Shown: positions 27,725-36,806, counted from the first letter of the stretch. The stretch: DNA of 64,000 bases from JABDOU01 sp041609995 (GCA_041609995.1 JBFIPU010000006.1:1-64000), one strand, 5' to 3'. Notes: generated by a model from the sequence alone, not told the origin. Translations and numbers: made by a program.

Positions 27725-29010
27725 CACCTGCGTCGTCGGCGCTGCGCTCCCCAGGTCGGCTTGTCAGATGTAACGACCGCCGGGGGTGGCTCCCAGTTGG
27801 CGAGGTCGAGGAGGCGGGGGTCAGAGGAGAGCATCTTCTCGACGCCCACGTCGATCTCGGCGAGTCGGGCGAGCCGGCGGACTTCGATCTTTTCGTTCCA
27901 GAGCAGCAGCGTGACAACCAGCCCTTCCTCTCCTGCCCGGGCGGTGCGCCCCGACCGGTGCACAAAGGTCTTGTAGTCGCTCGGAGGGTCGTAGTGGATG
28001 ACCACGCCGACGTTGTCGATGTGGAGGCCGCGGGCTGCCACGTTGGTGGCGACCAGGATGCGGAGCTTGCCTTCTCGGAACTGGCTGAGGGCCCGTTCCC
28101 GCACACGTTGGGGGAGGTCGCCGTGGACGAGTCCGACGCTAACTCCCTGGTTGCGCAGGTCGGCATAGAGGCGGTCGGCCCCGCGCTTGGTCTGGGTGAA
28201 CATGATGGCCCGGTCGAAAGCGCCGGCGATGGTGGCGGCTACGAGCGACTTGTCCCGGTCGTGCACCTCGATGAATCGGTGCTCCATCGTCTCCACCGTC
28301 TCGGTCTCTTCGTCGACGGAATGAAAAACCGGGTCGGTCATGAACTGGTTGACCAGCGTCCCGATTGCTCCGTCCAGCGTCGCCGAGAACAACATCATCT
28401 GTTCGTGGGCCGGGATGCGGCGGAGCACATGGCGGACCTGGGGAAGAAATCCCATGTCGGCCATTTGGTCGGCTTCGTCGAGGACCACCACCGAGATATC
28501 GCTCAGCGAGACGATCCCTCGCTCCTCCAGATCGATCAACCGCCCCGGGGTGGCGACGATCATGTCCACGCCGAGGTTGAGCGCTTCCTCCTGCTTCTTC
28601 ATGGATGCGCCGCCATACGCGTAACCCAGCCATCGGCCGAGCGATTGGGCGATGGGCGCCAGCTCGTTGGCGACCTGGATGCAGAGCTCGCGGGTAGGAA
28701 CCATGACCAATGCCAGGGGGTGACGAGGCCTGCCGGTGCCGATGCGCTGTAGAGCCGGGATGCCGAAGGCCAGCGTCTTGCCCGAACCGGTCTGTGCCTT
28801 GCCGGCCACGTCGCGTCCGGCCAGAGCGTCGGGAATGGCCTGGACCTGGATGGGGAATGGATCTGTGATGTCTTTGCTCTCCAGCGTCTTGACGACAGCC
28901 GGATCTACTCCGAGTTCTTCAAACGTTGTGATGTTCTCTCCAGCATGATTTGGCACCGCCGGGCACGTGTTCGTTCCTATTTCGCTGGCGGTCTGTTCCG
29001 TTGACGGCAA
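27724..29010 (-). CDS. DEAD-box ATP-dependent RNA helicase
   Basis: A 428-residue helicase with all core motifs: Q motif region (FEELGV...PIQVQAIP), AQTGSGKT (72-79), PTREL (105-109), TPGR (154-157), DEAD (178-181), SAT (209-211), and HRSGRTAR in the second RecA domain. It unwinds structured RNA, as in ribosome assembly or mRNA decay. A short basic tail ends the chain (GAQRRRRR). The N-terminal 28 residues are low in conservation. It is first of a two-gene minus-strand unit. Confidence 0.95.
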   Translation of the reverse strand: MPSTEQTASEIGTNTCPAVPNHAGENITTFEELGVDPAVVKTLESKDITDPFPIQVQAIPDALAGRDVAGKAQTGSGKTLAFGIPALQRIGTGRPRHPLALVMVPTRELCIQVANELAPIAQSLGRWLGYAYGGASMKKQEEALNLGVDMIVATPGRLIDLEERGIVSLSDISVVVLDEADQMADMGFLPQVRHVLRRIPAHEQMMLFSATLDGAIGTLVNQFMTDPVFHSVDEETETVETMEHRFIEVHDRDKSLVAATIAGAFDRAIMFTQTKRGADRLYADLRNQGVSVGLVHGDLPQRVRERALSQFREGKLRILVATNVAARGLHIDNVGVVIHYDPPSDYKTFVHRSGRTARAGEEGLVVTLLLWNEKIEVRRLARLAEIDVGVEKMLSSDPRLLDLANWEPPPAVVTSDKPTWGAQRRRRR

Positions 29011-29124
29011 TCAACGGCGCAAGGGCGATCCGACCAGATCCGGCGGGCTTGAGTCTCGAGGTACGACGAATCGGGCCACACTGCCCGGGGTTATGGTACT
29101 GGCCAATCGGGAGATTGAAGGCCC

Positions 29125-29146
29125 GGCCTGCCCAATCAGGCAGGCC
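29125..29146 (+). promoter_or_regulatory. Hairpin in the dodecin leader
   Basis: GGCCTGCC (29125-29132) and GGCAGGCC (29139-29146) form a perfect 8-bp stem with a CAATCA loop, 76 nt before the dodecin start and inside the divergent region with the helicase gene. No T-run follows it. It could be a leader structure or chance in GC-rich DNA. Confidence 0.35.
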
Positions 29147-29222
29147 GACCTGAAGAGGAGAGGCAGAATGAGCCCGACGACTCGCATGACGCGTCGCGAG
29201 GGCCTATCAGAAAAGGAGACGT

Positions 29223-29423
29223 ATGTCAGTCGCAAAGGTGATCGAGATCACTTCCCGCTCCGATTCATCCTTCGATGAAGCGATCCGGTCGGGAATCAAG
29301 AAGGCCTCCGAGTCGCTCAACAACATGCAGTCGGCCTGGGTGCAGGATCAGCAGGTCCAGATCAAGGATGGGGACGTCGAGAGCTATCAGGTCACACTGC
29401 GGGTCACGTTCATCGTGGGATGA
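29223..29423 (+). CDS. Dodecin (flavin-binding storage protein)
   Basis: A 66-residue protein of full dodecin length: VAKVIEITSRSDSSFDEAI, a central Trp (SAWVQDQQVQIKDG, W39 region) that stacks on the flavin ring, and the end strand YQVTLRVTFIVG. Dodecins form dodecamers that hold riboflavin, FMN or CoA compounds. AAGGAG lies just before the ATG. The stop overlaps the next gene start in an ATGA. Confidence 0.95.
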   Translation: MSVAKVIEITSRSDSSFDEAIRSGIKKASESLNNMQSAWVQDQQVQIKDGDVESYQVTLRVTFIVG

Positions 29424-29713
29424 CGGGCGGTGGCGGCGGCAAGGCCGAGTTCACCGCTGAGGTGGTGCGGGTCTTGCGGTCCCTGGAGCCGGGTGACGTC
29501 GTTTCGTACGGAGAGGTGGCCGAGGAAGCCGGCTTTCCTGGTGCGGCCCGGGCAGTAGGGCGGGTGTTGAAGGAGGTCGACGGCGTGCCCTGGTGGCGGG
29601 TGGTGACGGCCGCCGGCCGCCTCGTGCCGGGCCATGAACTACGCCAGCGCGAACTGCTCGGTCGCGAAGGGGTCGAGGTGATCGGAAATCGGGTGACGAG
29701 GGTCAGTCGCTAG
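29420..29713 (+). CDS. atl: Alkyltransferase-like (ATL) DNA-damage sensor protein
   Basis: A 97-residue protein equal to the DNA-binding half of O6-methylguanine methyltransferases: VVSYGEVAEEAGFPGAARAVG with the recognition helix, then VPWWRVV (56-62). In active enzymes this is PCHRV; here Cys is replaced by Trp, as in ATL proteins, which bind alkylated guanine without repairing it and hand it to nucleotide excision repair. The second Trp also replaces His. It is coupled to dodecin by a 4-nt overlap, and its 3' end overlaps the convergent ACT-domain gene by 11 nt. Confidence 0.9.
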   Translation: MTGGGGGKAEFTAEVVRVLRSLEPGDVVSYGEVAEEAGFPGAARAVGRVLKEVDGVPWWRVVTAAGRLVPGHELRQRELLGREGVEVIGNRVTRVSR

Positions 29714-30224
29714 CCACCGGCTCGAGGTCCACCATCAGATCGTGCGCCACCTTTTCGATCGCGTCGTGGAGGTCTTCGGGAGCCAGGTCGGGGGGGAGGT
29801 GCAGCATCGCCGATGCTTGGAAGAGATGGCCTCCCATCGGAGCGTCCACGATTTCGGTCTCTAGCTCCTCGATGCTCACCCCGTTCGTGGCGAGCACGTG
29901 GGATACCTCGTGGACGATACCCGGGTGGTCCTGGCCGACCAGGCGCAGCGCCACGTGGGTGCCGGGCCCGTCCGGTTGGGTGGCGGCTGCCCGTTCGGCC
30001 ATGACGTGTAGTACGCCGCTGGTCTCCAGTCGCTCCAGATCCTGGATGAGGTCATCAGCCTTGGAGCCGGGGACCTCGACGAGGACGATCCCGGCGAACT
30101 TGCCGGCGAGCTCTGCCATGTGGCTCTTTTCCCAGTTGCCACCGTGGTGGGCAACGACGCCCGACACGGCGTCAACCAGTCCGGCCCGGTCGTCGCCGAT
30201 CACCGTGATCACCAATCTCGCCAT
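29703..30224 (-). CDS. Tandem ACT-domain protein, GcvR-like
   Basis: A 173-residue protein made of two ACT domains (about 3-70 and 90-165): MARLVITVIGDDRAGLVDAVSGVVAHHGGNW and ALRLVGQDHPGIVHEVSHVLATNGVSIEEL, shown here in part. This is the GcvR arrangement, a regulator of glycine cleavage in enterobacteria that works by protein contact rather than DNA binding. The ligand here is likely an amino acid, but the target is unknown. The ATG at 30224 is preferred to one 12 codons upstream. Confidence 0.85.
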   Translation of the reverse strand: MARLVITVIGDDRAGLVDAVSGVVAHHGGNWEKSHMAELAGKFAGIVLVEVPGSKADDLIQDLERLETSGVLHVMAERAAATQPDGPGTHVALRLVGQDHPGIVHEVSHVLATNGVSIEELETEIVDAPMGGHLFQASAMLHLPPDLAPEDLHDAIEKVAHDLMVDLEPVASD

Positions 30225-30277
30225 GGCGGGAGCGTACCGGGAAACAGACAACCGCCACAAACCACGGGGTCTGTCAC

Positions 30278-30598
30278 ATGATGCGTGAAAAATGTGTCAA
30301 GAGCCGGCCCAACCGTGTCGATTCGACTCGGGTGAAGACACAGCAATGCCAAGTCGAAGCCTGCTGGGCCGCTCGTTTGCGTGGCTATGCCCATTGCATC
30401 GAGCACCAGTTGACGGTCGATCCGTATGCCTTACTCGACGATGACGCCGATGAGCTTTTTCCTCTCGAGCCGGCGTGGATCTGCATTCACGGAGCAGAGA
30501 TCGGCAGCTGCTTTCTCAACTGGGTAGCCGAGTTTCCCGGTTTGGGCGAGACTCCCTACCACTACCGGGACCAGGTCTACGCGGTTTCTCTCAACTAG
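30278..30598 (+). CDS. Small protein with a Cys/His cluster, function unknown
   Basis: A 106-residue soluble protein. A CxxxxC pair (CQVEAC) and a later CxxH (AHCIEH) in the first 45 residues could bind zinc. The C-terminal half is acidic and aromatic (FPLEPAWICIHGAEIGSCFLNW). No relatives are recognised. Two ATG codons in a row begin it (30278, 30281). The stop overlaps the convergent acyl-CoA dehydrogenase gene by 4 nt. Confidence 0.6.
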   Translation: MMREKCVKSRPNRVDSTRVKTQQCQVEACWAARLRGYAHCIEHQLTVDPYALLDDDADELFPLEPAWICIHGAEIGSCFLNWVAEFPGLGETPYHYRDQVYAVSLN

Positions 30599-32379
30599 CC
30601 GACAAGGTATTTCGGTTCGACGGCGAAGAGCGCATCACCCGGTGCGGTGATCGAATCGACCAACCCGACGGCCGACGGCAGCAGCTGATCGAGATAGAAC
30701 TCGGCCGTGGCGATCTTGGCATCGAGGAAATCCGGATCATCGTTCCCGGTCTCTTGGAGGGCCTCGGCGGCCAGCAGCGATTGGCCCAAAAAGTGGCCCC
30801 CGAGAACCGTGCCGAACATCCGGAGGTAGGGGGTGGCGCCGGACAGGGCCTGATTGGGATCCTCCGGCATCGCCGCCAACAGGTGCGAGGTGGCTGTGCT
30901 CAGGGCGTCAACTGCAGCGGCGAGTTTGCCGGCGATCGCCGGGCGGTGCGAGAGAGAAGACGCAGTCGCCCGCATCTCTTCGATCAATGAGGTGACCACC
31001 GCCCCACCGTCCATGGGGAGCTTGCGCATGACGAGATCGATGGCCTGGATCCCGTTGGTCCCTTCGTAGATGGGGGCAATGCGGGCATCCCGGTAGTGCT
31101 GGGCCATGCCCGTTTCCTCGATGTAACCCATGCCGCCATGTACCTGGAGCGCCAGCGACGTCACCTCGCACCCGATGTCGGTGCACCATGCTTTGCTGAT
31201 CGGTGTCAGCAGGGCGGCGCGGTTGGCAGCTGCGATCCGTTCTTCCTCGGTGGCCGCTCCGTTGCTGATATCGATCGCTGCAGCGTCGGCGTAGATGATG
31301 CAACGCATCGCCTCGATGTAGGCCTTCATCGTCATCAGCATGCGGCGGACGTCAGGGTGGTCGATGATGGGCGACGACTCGGAGGCGCCGACGGCCCGGC
31401 CCTGGCGACGCTCCTGGGCATAGTCCACCGCCTGCTGGTAGGCCCGGTCGGCGATGCCGAGGCCTTCGTTGCCGACCGCCAGGCGGGCGCCATTCATCAT
31501 CGTGAACATCGCACGCATGCCGTTGTGCTCGCCTCCGATCATGTAACCGATGGCCCCGTCTGAGTTCTCACCGTAATTGAGCACAGCAGTCGGGCTCCCG
31601 TGAATGCCCAGCTTGTGCTCGATCGAGGCGCAAAAGATGTCGTTTTCTTTGCCCAGGGATCCGTCTTCGTTGACCAGGTATTTGGGCACGATGAAGAGCG
31701 AGATCCCCTTGGTCCCGGGGGGTGAGCCCGGGGTACGGGCGAGCACGAGGTGGATGATGTTGTCGGCCATGTCATGCTCGCCGTAGGTGATGAAGATCTT
31801 GTTGCCTTTGATGAGCCACGATCCGTCCTCGCGGGGCTCAGCCCGCGTGCGGAGCGCTCCGACATCCGAACCGGCGTGCGGCTCGGTGAGGTTCATGGTG
31901 CCCGCCCATTCACCGGTGAGCAGTTTGGGCAGATAGGTGGCCTGTTGCTCGGGGGTGCCGTGGTGGATCAGGGCATCGATGGCGCTCTGAGTCAGCAGCG
32001 GACACAGGGTCCAGGCCATGTTGGCGGCGTTCAACATCTCCATCACGGCGGTCCCCACGAGGACCGGGAAGCCATGTCCGCCGTGCTCCTCGGGAACCGG
32101 CACCGCGCTCCAGCCGGCTGACACGAACTGGCGGTACGCCTCCTTGAACCCGGGCGGAGTGGTGACCGATCCATCGGAGTTGCGGACCGATCCGATTTCG
32201 TCGCCGACGGTGTTGAGTGGCGCGATCTGGTCCTGGACGAAGCGGGCCGCCTCGTCGAGGGCGCCGTACACCGTCTCGACGTCGGCCGACTGGAAGGGAG
32301 CCATCTCGACGATGTCATCGAGGCCCACGACCGAGGTGAGCACGAACTTCATGTCCCGGAGGGGGGCGGTGTAGGTCAT
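30595..32379 (-). CDS. Acyl-CoA dehydrogenase, long form with C-terminal extension
   Basis: A 594-residue enzyme, longer than the usual 380-400 residues. The core has NLTEPHAGSDVGALRT, NKIFITYGEHD and the catalytic-region motif IAPIYEGTNGIQAIDLVMRKL near residue 430. A 130-residue helical C-terminal domain follows, as in FadE5-type and 3-methylmercaptopropionyl-CoA dehydrogenase (DmdC-like) proteins. It oxidises an acyl-CoA with FAD; the exact substrate is not clear. A single gene, divergent from the LLM oxidoreductase. Confidence 0.92.
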   Translation of the reverse strand: MTYTAPLRDMKFVLTSVVGLDDIVEMAPFQSADVETVYGALDEAARFVQDQIAPLNTVGDEIGSVRNSDGSVTTPPGFKEAYRQFVSAGWSAVPVPEEHGGHGFPVLVGTAVMEMLNAANMAWTLCPLLTQSAIDALIHHGTPEQQATYLPKLLTGEWAGTMNLTEPHAGSDVGALRTRAEPREDGSWLIKGNKIFITYGEHDMADNIIHLVLARTPGSPPGTKGISLFIVPKYLVNEDGSLGKENDIFCASIEHKLGIHGSPTAVLNYGENSDGAIGYMIGGEHNGMRAMFTMMNGARLAVGNEGLGIADRAYQQAVDYAQERRQGRAVGASESSPIIDHPDVRRMLMTMKAYIEAMRCIIYADAAAIDISNGAATEEERIAAANRAALLTPISKAWCTDIGCEVTSLALQVHGGMGYIEETGMAQHYRDARIAPIYEGTNGIQAIDLVMRKLPMDGGAVVTSLIEEMRATASSLSHRPAIAGKLAAAVDALSTATSHLLAAMPEDPNQALSGATPYLRMFGTVLGGHFLGQSLLAAEALQETGNDDPDFLDAKIATAEFYLDQLLPSAVGLVDSITAPGDALFAVEPKYLVG

Positions 32380-32482
32380 GTCCTCAGATTAGAGGCCTGT
32401 CCGCGCTTGGTCCGGGTCCCGGAAGGCGAGGGAGAGCGTGTGCAGATTGGTCGCCGTCAGCCACTCCGATACTGTTGGCGCG

Positions 32483-33373
32483 ATGGACATCGGATTACAG
32501 CTACCCGAGATCGAGCGGGTGGTCGGCTGGCCGGAATACCGGGCGATGGCGGTGCTCGCTGAAGAAGTCGGGTTCGACTCGATCTGGCTGGGCGACCATC
32601 TGCTGTACGACAAGCCGGATGGACCGAAGGGCCCGTGGGAGTGCTGGACCCAGTTGGCGGCGGTCGCGGCCGTGACCGAGCGCGTGCTCTTGGGCCCGCT
32701 GGTTTCGCCGACAGGCTTTCGCAACCCGGCACTGCTCGTGAAGATGGCGGCGACCGTCGATGAGATATCGAACGGCCGGCTGGTGTTGGGGCTCGGCTCG
32801 GGCTGGAATGAGCGGGAGTATGAAGCCTACGGGTTCCCGTTCGATCAGCGGGTGAGTCGCTTCGCCGAGGCGTTCGAGATCATTCATGCACTCGTTCGTG
32901 ACGGTTACTGCGACTTCGAAGGCGAATACCACCGGGCGCGACGACTCCACATGGTTCCCCGAGCCCGGCCAGATCTACCCATCATGATCGGCTCGACCGG
33001 CCCCAGGATGCTGTCCCTCACCGCCCCCCACATCGACTGGTGGAACGAATGGTGGAGCCGTTTCGACAACGACGCCCGTGGACTCGATCCCCTGCTCTCG
33101 CGCCTAGACGCGGCGCTGGTGGCCTCCGGGCGGAGTCCGGATGAGGTGGTTCGTTCTGTGGCGATCCTGGTGGCGCTGCCGGACGGCGCAGGACGGCTGA
33201 TGGGAGCCGAGGTCGACGTGCCGGCCATCACCGGATCACCGGGGGAAATCGCTGACCGGATTCGGGCGTTTGCACCCAAGGTCGACCACGTGCAGATCGT
33301 GCTGGATCCGATCGATCGCGGCTCGATCGAGGCCATGGGAGCGATCCTTCCGTTGATCCGGACCGGCGCCTGA
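32483..33373 (+). CDS. LLM-class flavin/F420-dependent oxidoreductase
   Basis: A 296-residue TIM-barrel protein of the luciferase-like family: MDIGLQLPEIERVVGWPEY, GFDSIWLGDHLLY, LGPLVSPTGFRNPALLVKMAATVDEISNGRLVLGLGSGW (quoted in part only) and DLPIMIGSTGPRML. In Actinomycetota most such proteins use coenzyme F420, which is inference here. The ATG at 32483 replaces an earlier in-frame codon because the family starts at MDIGLQ. The substrate is unknown. Confidence 0.88.
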   Translation: MDIGLQLPEIERVVGWPEYRAMAVLAEEVGFDSIWLGDHLLYDKPDGPKGPWECWTQLAAVAAVTERVLLGPLVSPTGFRNPALLVKMAATVDEISNGRLVLGLGSGWNEREYEAYGFPFDQRVSRFAEAFEIIHALVRDGYCDFEGEYHRARRLHMVPRARPDLPIMIGSTGPRMLSLTAPHIDWWNEWWSRFDNDARGLDPLLSRLDAALVASGRSPDEVVRSVAILVALPDGAGRLMGAEVDVPAITGSPGEIADRIRAFAPKVDHVQIVLDPIDRGSIEAMGAILPLIRTGA

Positions 33374-33424
33374 GATGGCATGGCGGCGGGTAACGTGCAG
33401 GCGACATCGGGGACTAGGAGGTCC

Positions 33425-33925
33425 ATGAAGTACGACAATGCACCGGAGCTGACGATCGATCTGGACAAGAGCTACGGGGCAACGCTCCACACGAACCACG
33501 GCGACATCGAGCTGCAGCTCGACGCCCCCCGGTCCCCGCAAACCGTGAACAACTTCGTCTTCCTGGCACGTGAGGGGTTCTACGACGGTGTGATATTCCA
33601 CCGCGTCGTTCCCGGATTCGTCATCCAAGGGGGAGACCCGACCGGAACCGGCAGCGGCGGGCCCGGATACAAGTTCCGGGATGAGCTCGAAGGGGAGGGT
33701 TCGTACACCCGGGGAACCTTGGCGATGGCCAACGCCGGCCCCAACACCAATGGCTCCCAATTCTTCATCTGTCTCGCCGATGTCGGCCTGCCACACGCCT
33801 ACACCATTTTCGGCAGTGTCTCCTCCGGCATGGAGGCGGTGGATGCGATCGCAGCCGAGCCCCGAGCCGGCGAGAGGCCGATCAACGACTGCGTCATCCA
33901 GCGGGTGACCGTCACCGAGTCTTGA
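33425..33925 (+). CDS. ppiB: Peptidyl-prolyl cis-trans isomerase, cyclophilin type
   Basis: A 166-residue cyclophilin with the catalytic stretch FYDGVIFHRVVPGFVIQGGD and the second active-site part MANAGPNTNGSQFFIC. It speeds proline isomerisation during protein folding. There is no signal peptide, so it is cytoplasmic. The ATG at 33425 has a perfect GGAGG upstream and replaces a longer frame. The glutaredoxin gene starts in a TTGA overlap at its stop. Confidence 0.95.
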   Translation: MKYDNAPELTIDLDKSYGATLHTNHGDIELQLDAPRSPQTVNNFVFLAREGFYDGVIFHRVVPGFVIQGGDPTGTGSGGPGYKFRDELEGEGSYTRGTLAMANAGPNTNGSQFFICLADVGLPHAYTIFGSVSSGMEAVDAIAAEPRAGERPINDCVIQRVTVTES

Positions 33926-34185
33926 CCGACCCGGCCATCACCGTCTATTGGCGACCCGGGTGCGGGTTTTGCCGGCGCCTGTTCGACCAGCTCGACGCGC
34001 ACGGTCTGTCGGTGGAACGGCGCAACATCTGGGAAGACCTGGAGGCGGCCACCTTCGTGCGCTCGGTCGCCGACGGCAACGAGACCGTGCCGACAGTTCA
34101 GATCGGATCCAGGGCTCTGGTCAATCCGACCTTTCGTCAAATCCAGGAGGCGCTCGCACCACAAGGCCGCGGTCAGAACGCCTGA
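33922..34185 (+). CDS. Glutaredoxin / mycoredoxin-like protein
   Basis: An 87-residue thioredoxin-fold protein with a CGFC active site (C14, C17), the cis-Pro region ETVPTVQIGSRALVNPT and a short C-terminal helix. Actinomycetota use such proteins as mycoredoxins with mycothiol; that partner is inferred. The start is a TTG whose TTGA overlaps the cyclophilin stop, making a small folding and redox operon. Confidence 0.88.
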   Translation: MTDPAITVYWRPGCGFCRRLFDQLDAHGLSVERRNIWEDLEAATFVRSVADGNETVPTVQIGSRALVNPTFRQIQEALAPQGRGQNA

Positions 34186-34260
34186 TTATCAGGCCGGCTG
34201 ACGACGCGCCGTGCTCAGCAAGCCCTGACATGGGCCCGGCTCCGAGTTCAGCGCTGCAGA

Positions 34261-34989
34261 TCAGGGCGAGGTCGTCACCGGTGCCTGTGGGACCTGCGTC
34301 GTCGATGGCGCCTGGGGCGAGCGGGGTGCCGTTGTGGTCGAGGTCGTGCTCACTTCCCCGGGCGTCGTCGTGGTCGGGGTCTCTGTCACGATCGAGGTGG
34401 TCGTCGTCGAGTCCAGTGCGATCGGGTCCGACTCGGGGGGCAGGCCGTCGGTGGTGGGGGCCGAGCCCGGAAGCTGGGTGGATGACGAACTGGACTCCGG
34501 CGGCGATGTGGTCGACGTGCTCGACGCGATCGGACCGAGCGGTTGCTCGGGTTCCTGGGTGGTAGACGGCAACGAGCCGGCCCCTGTCCCGGTGCCGGGC
34601 TCGGTCGCCACGGTTTCGACGCTTCCGGATTGGATCTCCACAGCGAGAACCTCCGGTTCGACGGCCGGCGGGGGGAAGGCCACCTGCATGGCCATCCCCA
34701 ATCCGAAGAGCACCATCAAGGTCCCGATGCCCCCGATGATCTTGGCCGCCAGTGGCCTGGGCGGCTCATCGCCGGGCCCCCCTTCGAGATGGCGCCGATG
34801 ACGCTGCGTGGCGGCCCGGACGAGGGCCTGGCGGCGGCGAGCGTCCATGGTCGTCGAACGGGGCATGGGACGCGCGGAACCGGTCGGCTTGGCGGCGGTC
34901 GCGTTCGAGCTGTCAACCGAACGGTGGCCAGAACTGTCGCCCCCCACAAGCCTCGGGCCGACAGGACGTCGCCTGAGTTCCTCGCCCAC
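34261..34989 (-). CDS. Membrane protein with Ser/Thr/Pro-rich extracytoplasmic tail
   Basis: A 242-residue protein from a GTG at 34989 with AAGGGGAAGGA at good spacing; an ATG at 35034 is possible but lacks a ribosome site. The N-terminal 90 residues are basic and soluble (MDARRRQALVRAATQRHRRH). One membrane segment follows (IIGGIGTLMVLFGLGMAM), then about 140 residues of low-complexity Ser, Thr and Pro outside the cell (STSTTSPPESSSSS). Such tails are often glycosylated wall-spanning stalks. No catalytic domain is seen. Confidence 0.65.
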   Translation of the reverse strand: MGEELRRRPVGPRLVGGDSSGHRSVDSSNATAAKPTGSARPMPRSTTMDARRRQALVRAATQRHRRHLEGGPGDEPPRPLAAKIIGGIGTLMVLFGLGMAMQVAFPPPAVEPEVLAVEIQSGSVETVATEPGTGTGAGSLPSTTQEPEQPLGPIASSTSTTSPPESSSSSTQLPGSAPTTDGLPPESDPIALDSTTTTSIVTETPTTTTPGEVSTTSTTTAPRSPQAPSTTQVPQAPVTTSP

Positions 34990-35114
34990 TGGGTCCTTCC
35001 CCTTGAAAAGAGCCCCCTCCCTTACCGCGCCCATGTTACTCGCGCGCATCGTGGGCTGAACCAGGTGGACGGGAGGTCGCCGCCGGGTGTGACATGTGCC
35101 GTCGCTTTGGGCGG

Positions 35115-36686
35115 CTAGGCCCCCGCTCTGGCAGACAGCACGGCCTCGATCCCTTCACCGAGTTCGTTCACATCGAACGGTTTGCGGAGCACGGCTGCGG
35201 CTCCCACGGCGAAGGCTGCATTGATCGACGCCTCGTCCACGCGCCCGGTGGCAACGATCGCTGGAATGTCGACGATATCGCCCACTGCTTGTAGAAAGTC
35301 GGTGCCGTCCATGTCTGGCAGCCCGAGGTCTGAGATGACGAGATCGAATGGGCGTGCCTCCAAGGCCTCGAGACCATCGGTCGCTGTTCCCACCCCATAG
35401 ACCGCGAAATCGAGTTGTTCGAGCATGTGGATTGTGACCTGGCGGTTGACTTCGTCATCTTCGACCAGCAGCACGGATCGCTTCGGCTGCTGCTCCCGCA
35501 ACCAGTGACGGGTGATGAGTTGTTCGACACCTTGCCGGGCCGCTTCGATTGCCGTCGCCAGCTCGTCGGCATCGATGGGCCGCGTGAGGTACCCCGCCAC
35601 CCCGATTTCCTGGCTTTTGGCAGCATCACCGCGTTGGCCAGATGTGGTGATGATCAACATCGGGTTCTCCGGATGGTCGGCACGGATCGTCATGATGCGC
35701 CCGAACCCGAAGTGGTCGAGATCGATGATGATCACGTCATCTGCCGTCTCGGGTGATCCAATCGGGGTGAGGCCGATCTCGTCCACCAGTTCCCTCAGAG
35801 ACTCGAGCTGGGCCTCGGCCGACAGGACGACAGCTTGGGTAGCCGGGGTCACGTCGTGGATGGTGGCCTCATCGCTTGGGCGGGTGGCAAAGCCGATGAC
35901 GAGGCTGAAGGTGGAACCCCGGCCCACTGTCGACGTGACGGTCAGCCGCCCATCCATGAGGTCTGCCAGTTGCCGACAGATCGCCAGCCCCAGGCCGGTG
36001 CCGCCGTGGGTTCTGGTTGTTGAATCGGCTGCCTGTTCATAGGGGTCGAAGATGGCCTCGAGCCGATCCCCGGGAATACCGGTTCCCGTGTCGGCGACGT
36101 CGATGCGAATCGTGGCGTGGTGCGCACCACTGGAAACGATCCGAATGCCCACGACCACCGAGCCCTCGTCGGTGAATTTGATGGCATTGCCCACGAGGTT
36201 GACGAGGATTTGGCGGAGCCGGCCGGGGTCTCCGATCACGCGCTGGGGGAGCCCGATCGGGATGTCGGAGGCGAGGAAGATGTTCTTCTCTGTGGCCAGC
36301 GGGCGGAGCGTGGACAGGACGCGGCCGACGACATCGACGAGGTCGAACGGCATCTCCTCGAGCCGCATGCCGTTGGCGTCGAGTTTCGAGAGGTCGAGGA
36401 TGTCGTTGATCAGCGTCAGTAGCTCGTCGCTGGCCTGCTTGGAGACGAGCAGCATTTCGCGCTGCTGGTCGGTGGGCGCGGTATCGAGGAGGAGATCGAT
36501 CATCCCGAGCACGGCCGACATCGGGGTCCGCAACTCGTGAGAGAGATGTGCGAGAAGCTTGACGCGTTGCTCTGCGTCGCGCTCCTGAGCCTCCAGCTGT
36601 TGCTCGAGCTCCTCGACCCGGCTCGACATCGCCTCGAGCGTCGTCACGATAGGAGTATTCGGTTCATCACGCGCGGCAAGACTCAT
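35115..36686 (-). CDS. Soluble hybrid histidine kinase with two receiver domains, the first degenerate
   Basis: A 523-residue protein with no membrane segment or sensor domain: coiled coil (about 20-45), HisKA with H50 (HLSHELRTPMS), HATPase (N-box about 163-172, G-boxes DTGTGIPG and GGTGLGL), a degenerate receiver (285-385) and an intact receiver (404-520) with E409-D410-D411, phospho-acceptor D453 and K502. The first receiver lacks the acidic pair and has Arg369 in place of the conserved Lys. It probably takes its signal from a partner. The start at 36686 discards 257 upstream codons that are antisense to kbp. Confidence 0.9.
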   Translation of the reverse strand: MSLAARDEPNTPIVTTLEAMSSRVEELEQQLEAQERDAEQRVKLLAHLSHELRTPMSAVLGMIDLLLDTAPTDQQREMLLVSKQASDELLTLINDILDLSKLDANGMRLEEMPFDLVDVVGRVLSTLRPLATEKNIFLASDIPIGLPQRVIGDPGRLRQILVNLVGNAIKFTDEGSVVVGIRIVSSGAHHATIRIDVADTGTGIPGDRLEAIFDPYEQAADSTTRTHGGTGLGLAICRQLADLMDGRLTVTSTVGRGSTFSLVIGFATRPSDEATIHDVTPATQAVVLSAEAQLESLRELVDEIGLTPIGSPETADDVIIIDLDHFGFGRIMTIRADHPENPMLIITTSGQRGDAAKSQEIGVAGYLTRPIDADELATAIEAARQGVEQLITRHWLREQQPKRSVLLVEDDEVNRQVTIHMLEQLDFAVYGVGTATDGLEALEARPFDLVISDLGLPDMDGTDFLQAVGDIVDIPAIVATGRVDEASINAAFAVGAAAVLRKPFDVNELGEGIEAVLSARAGA

Positions 36687-36806
36687 GCACTGTGTTATCG
36701 ACCCCTTTGGGCGGCGAGTGGAGGGGAAATCGCCAACGGGGATGGCGGCCGAAGTGGGGGTCGGCGCTACAGTCATCGCCGTCCGCCCGCCACCGAAAGG
36801 AACCTT

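Noticed and set aside
29168..29278. A 36-codon plus-strand frame before dodecin
   Set aside because: It has a fair ribosome site but runs into the dodecin gene in another frame and matches nothing; the dodecin start has its own strong site.
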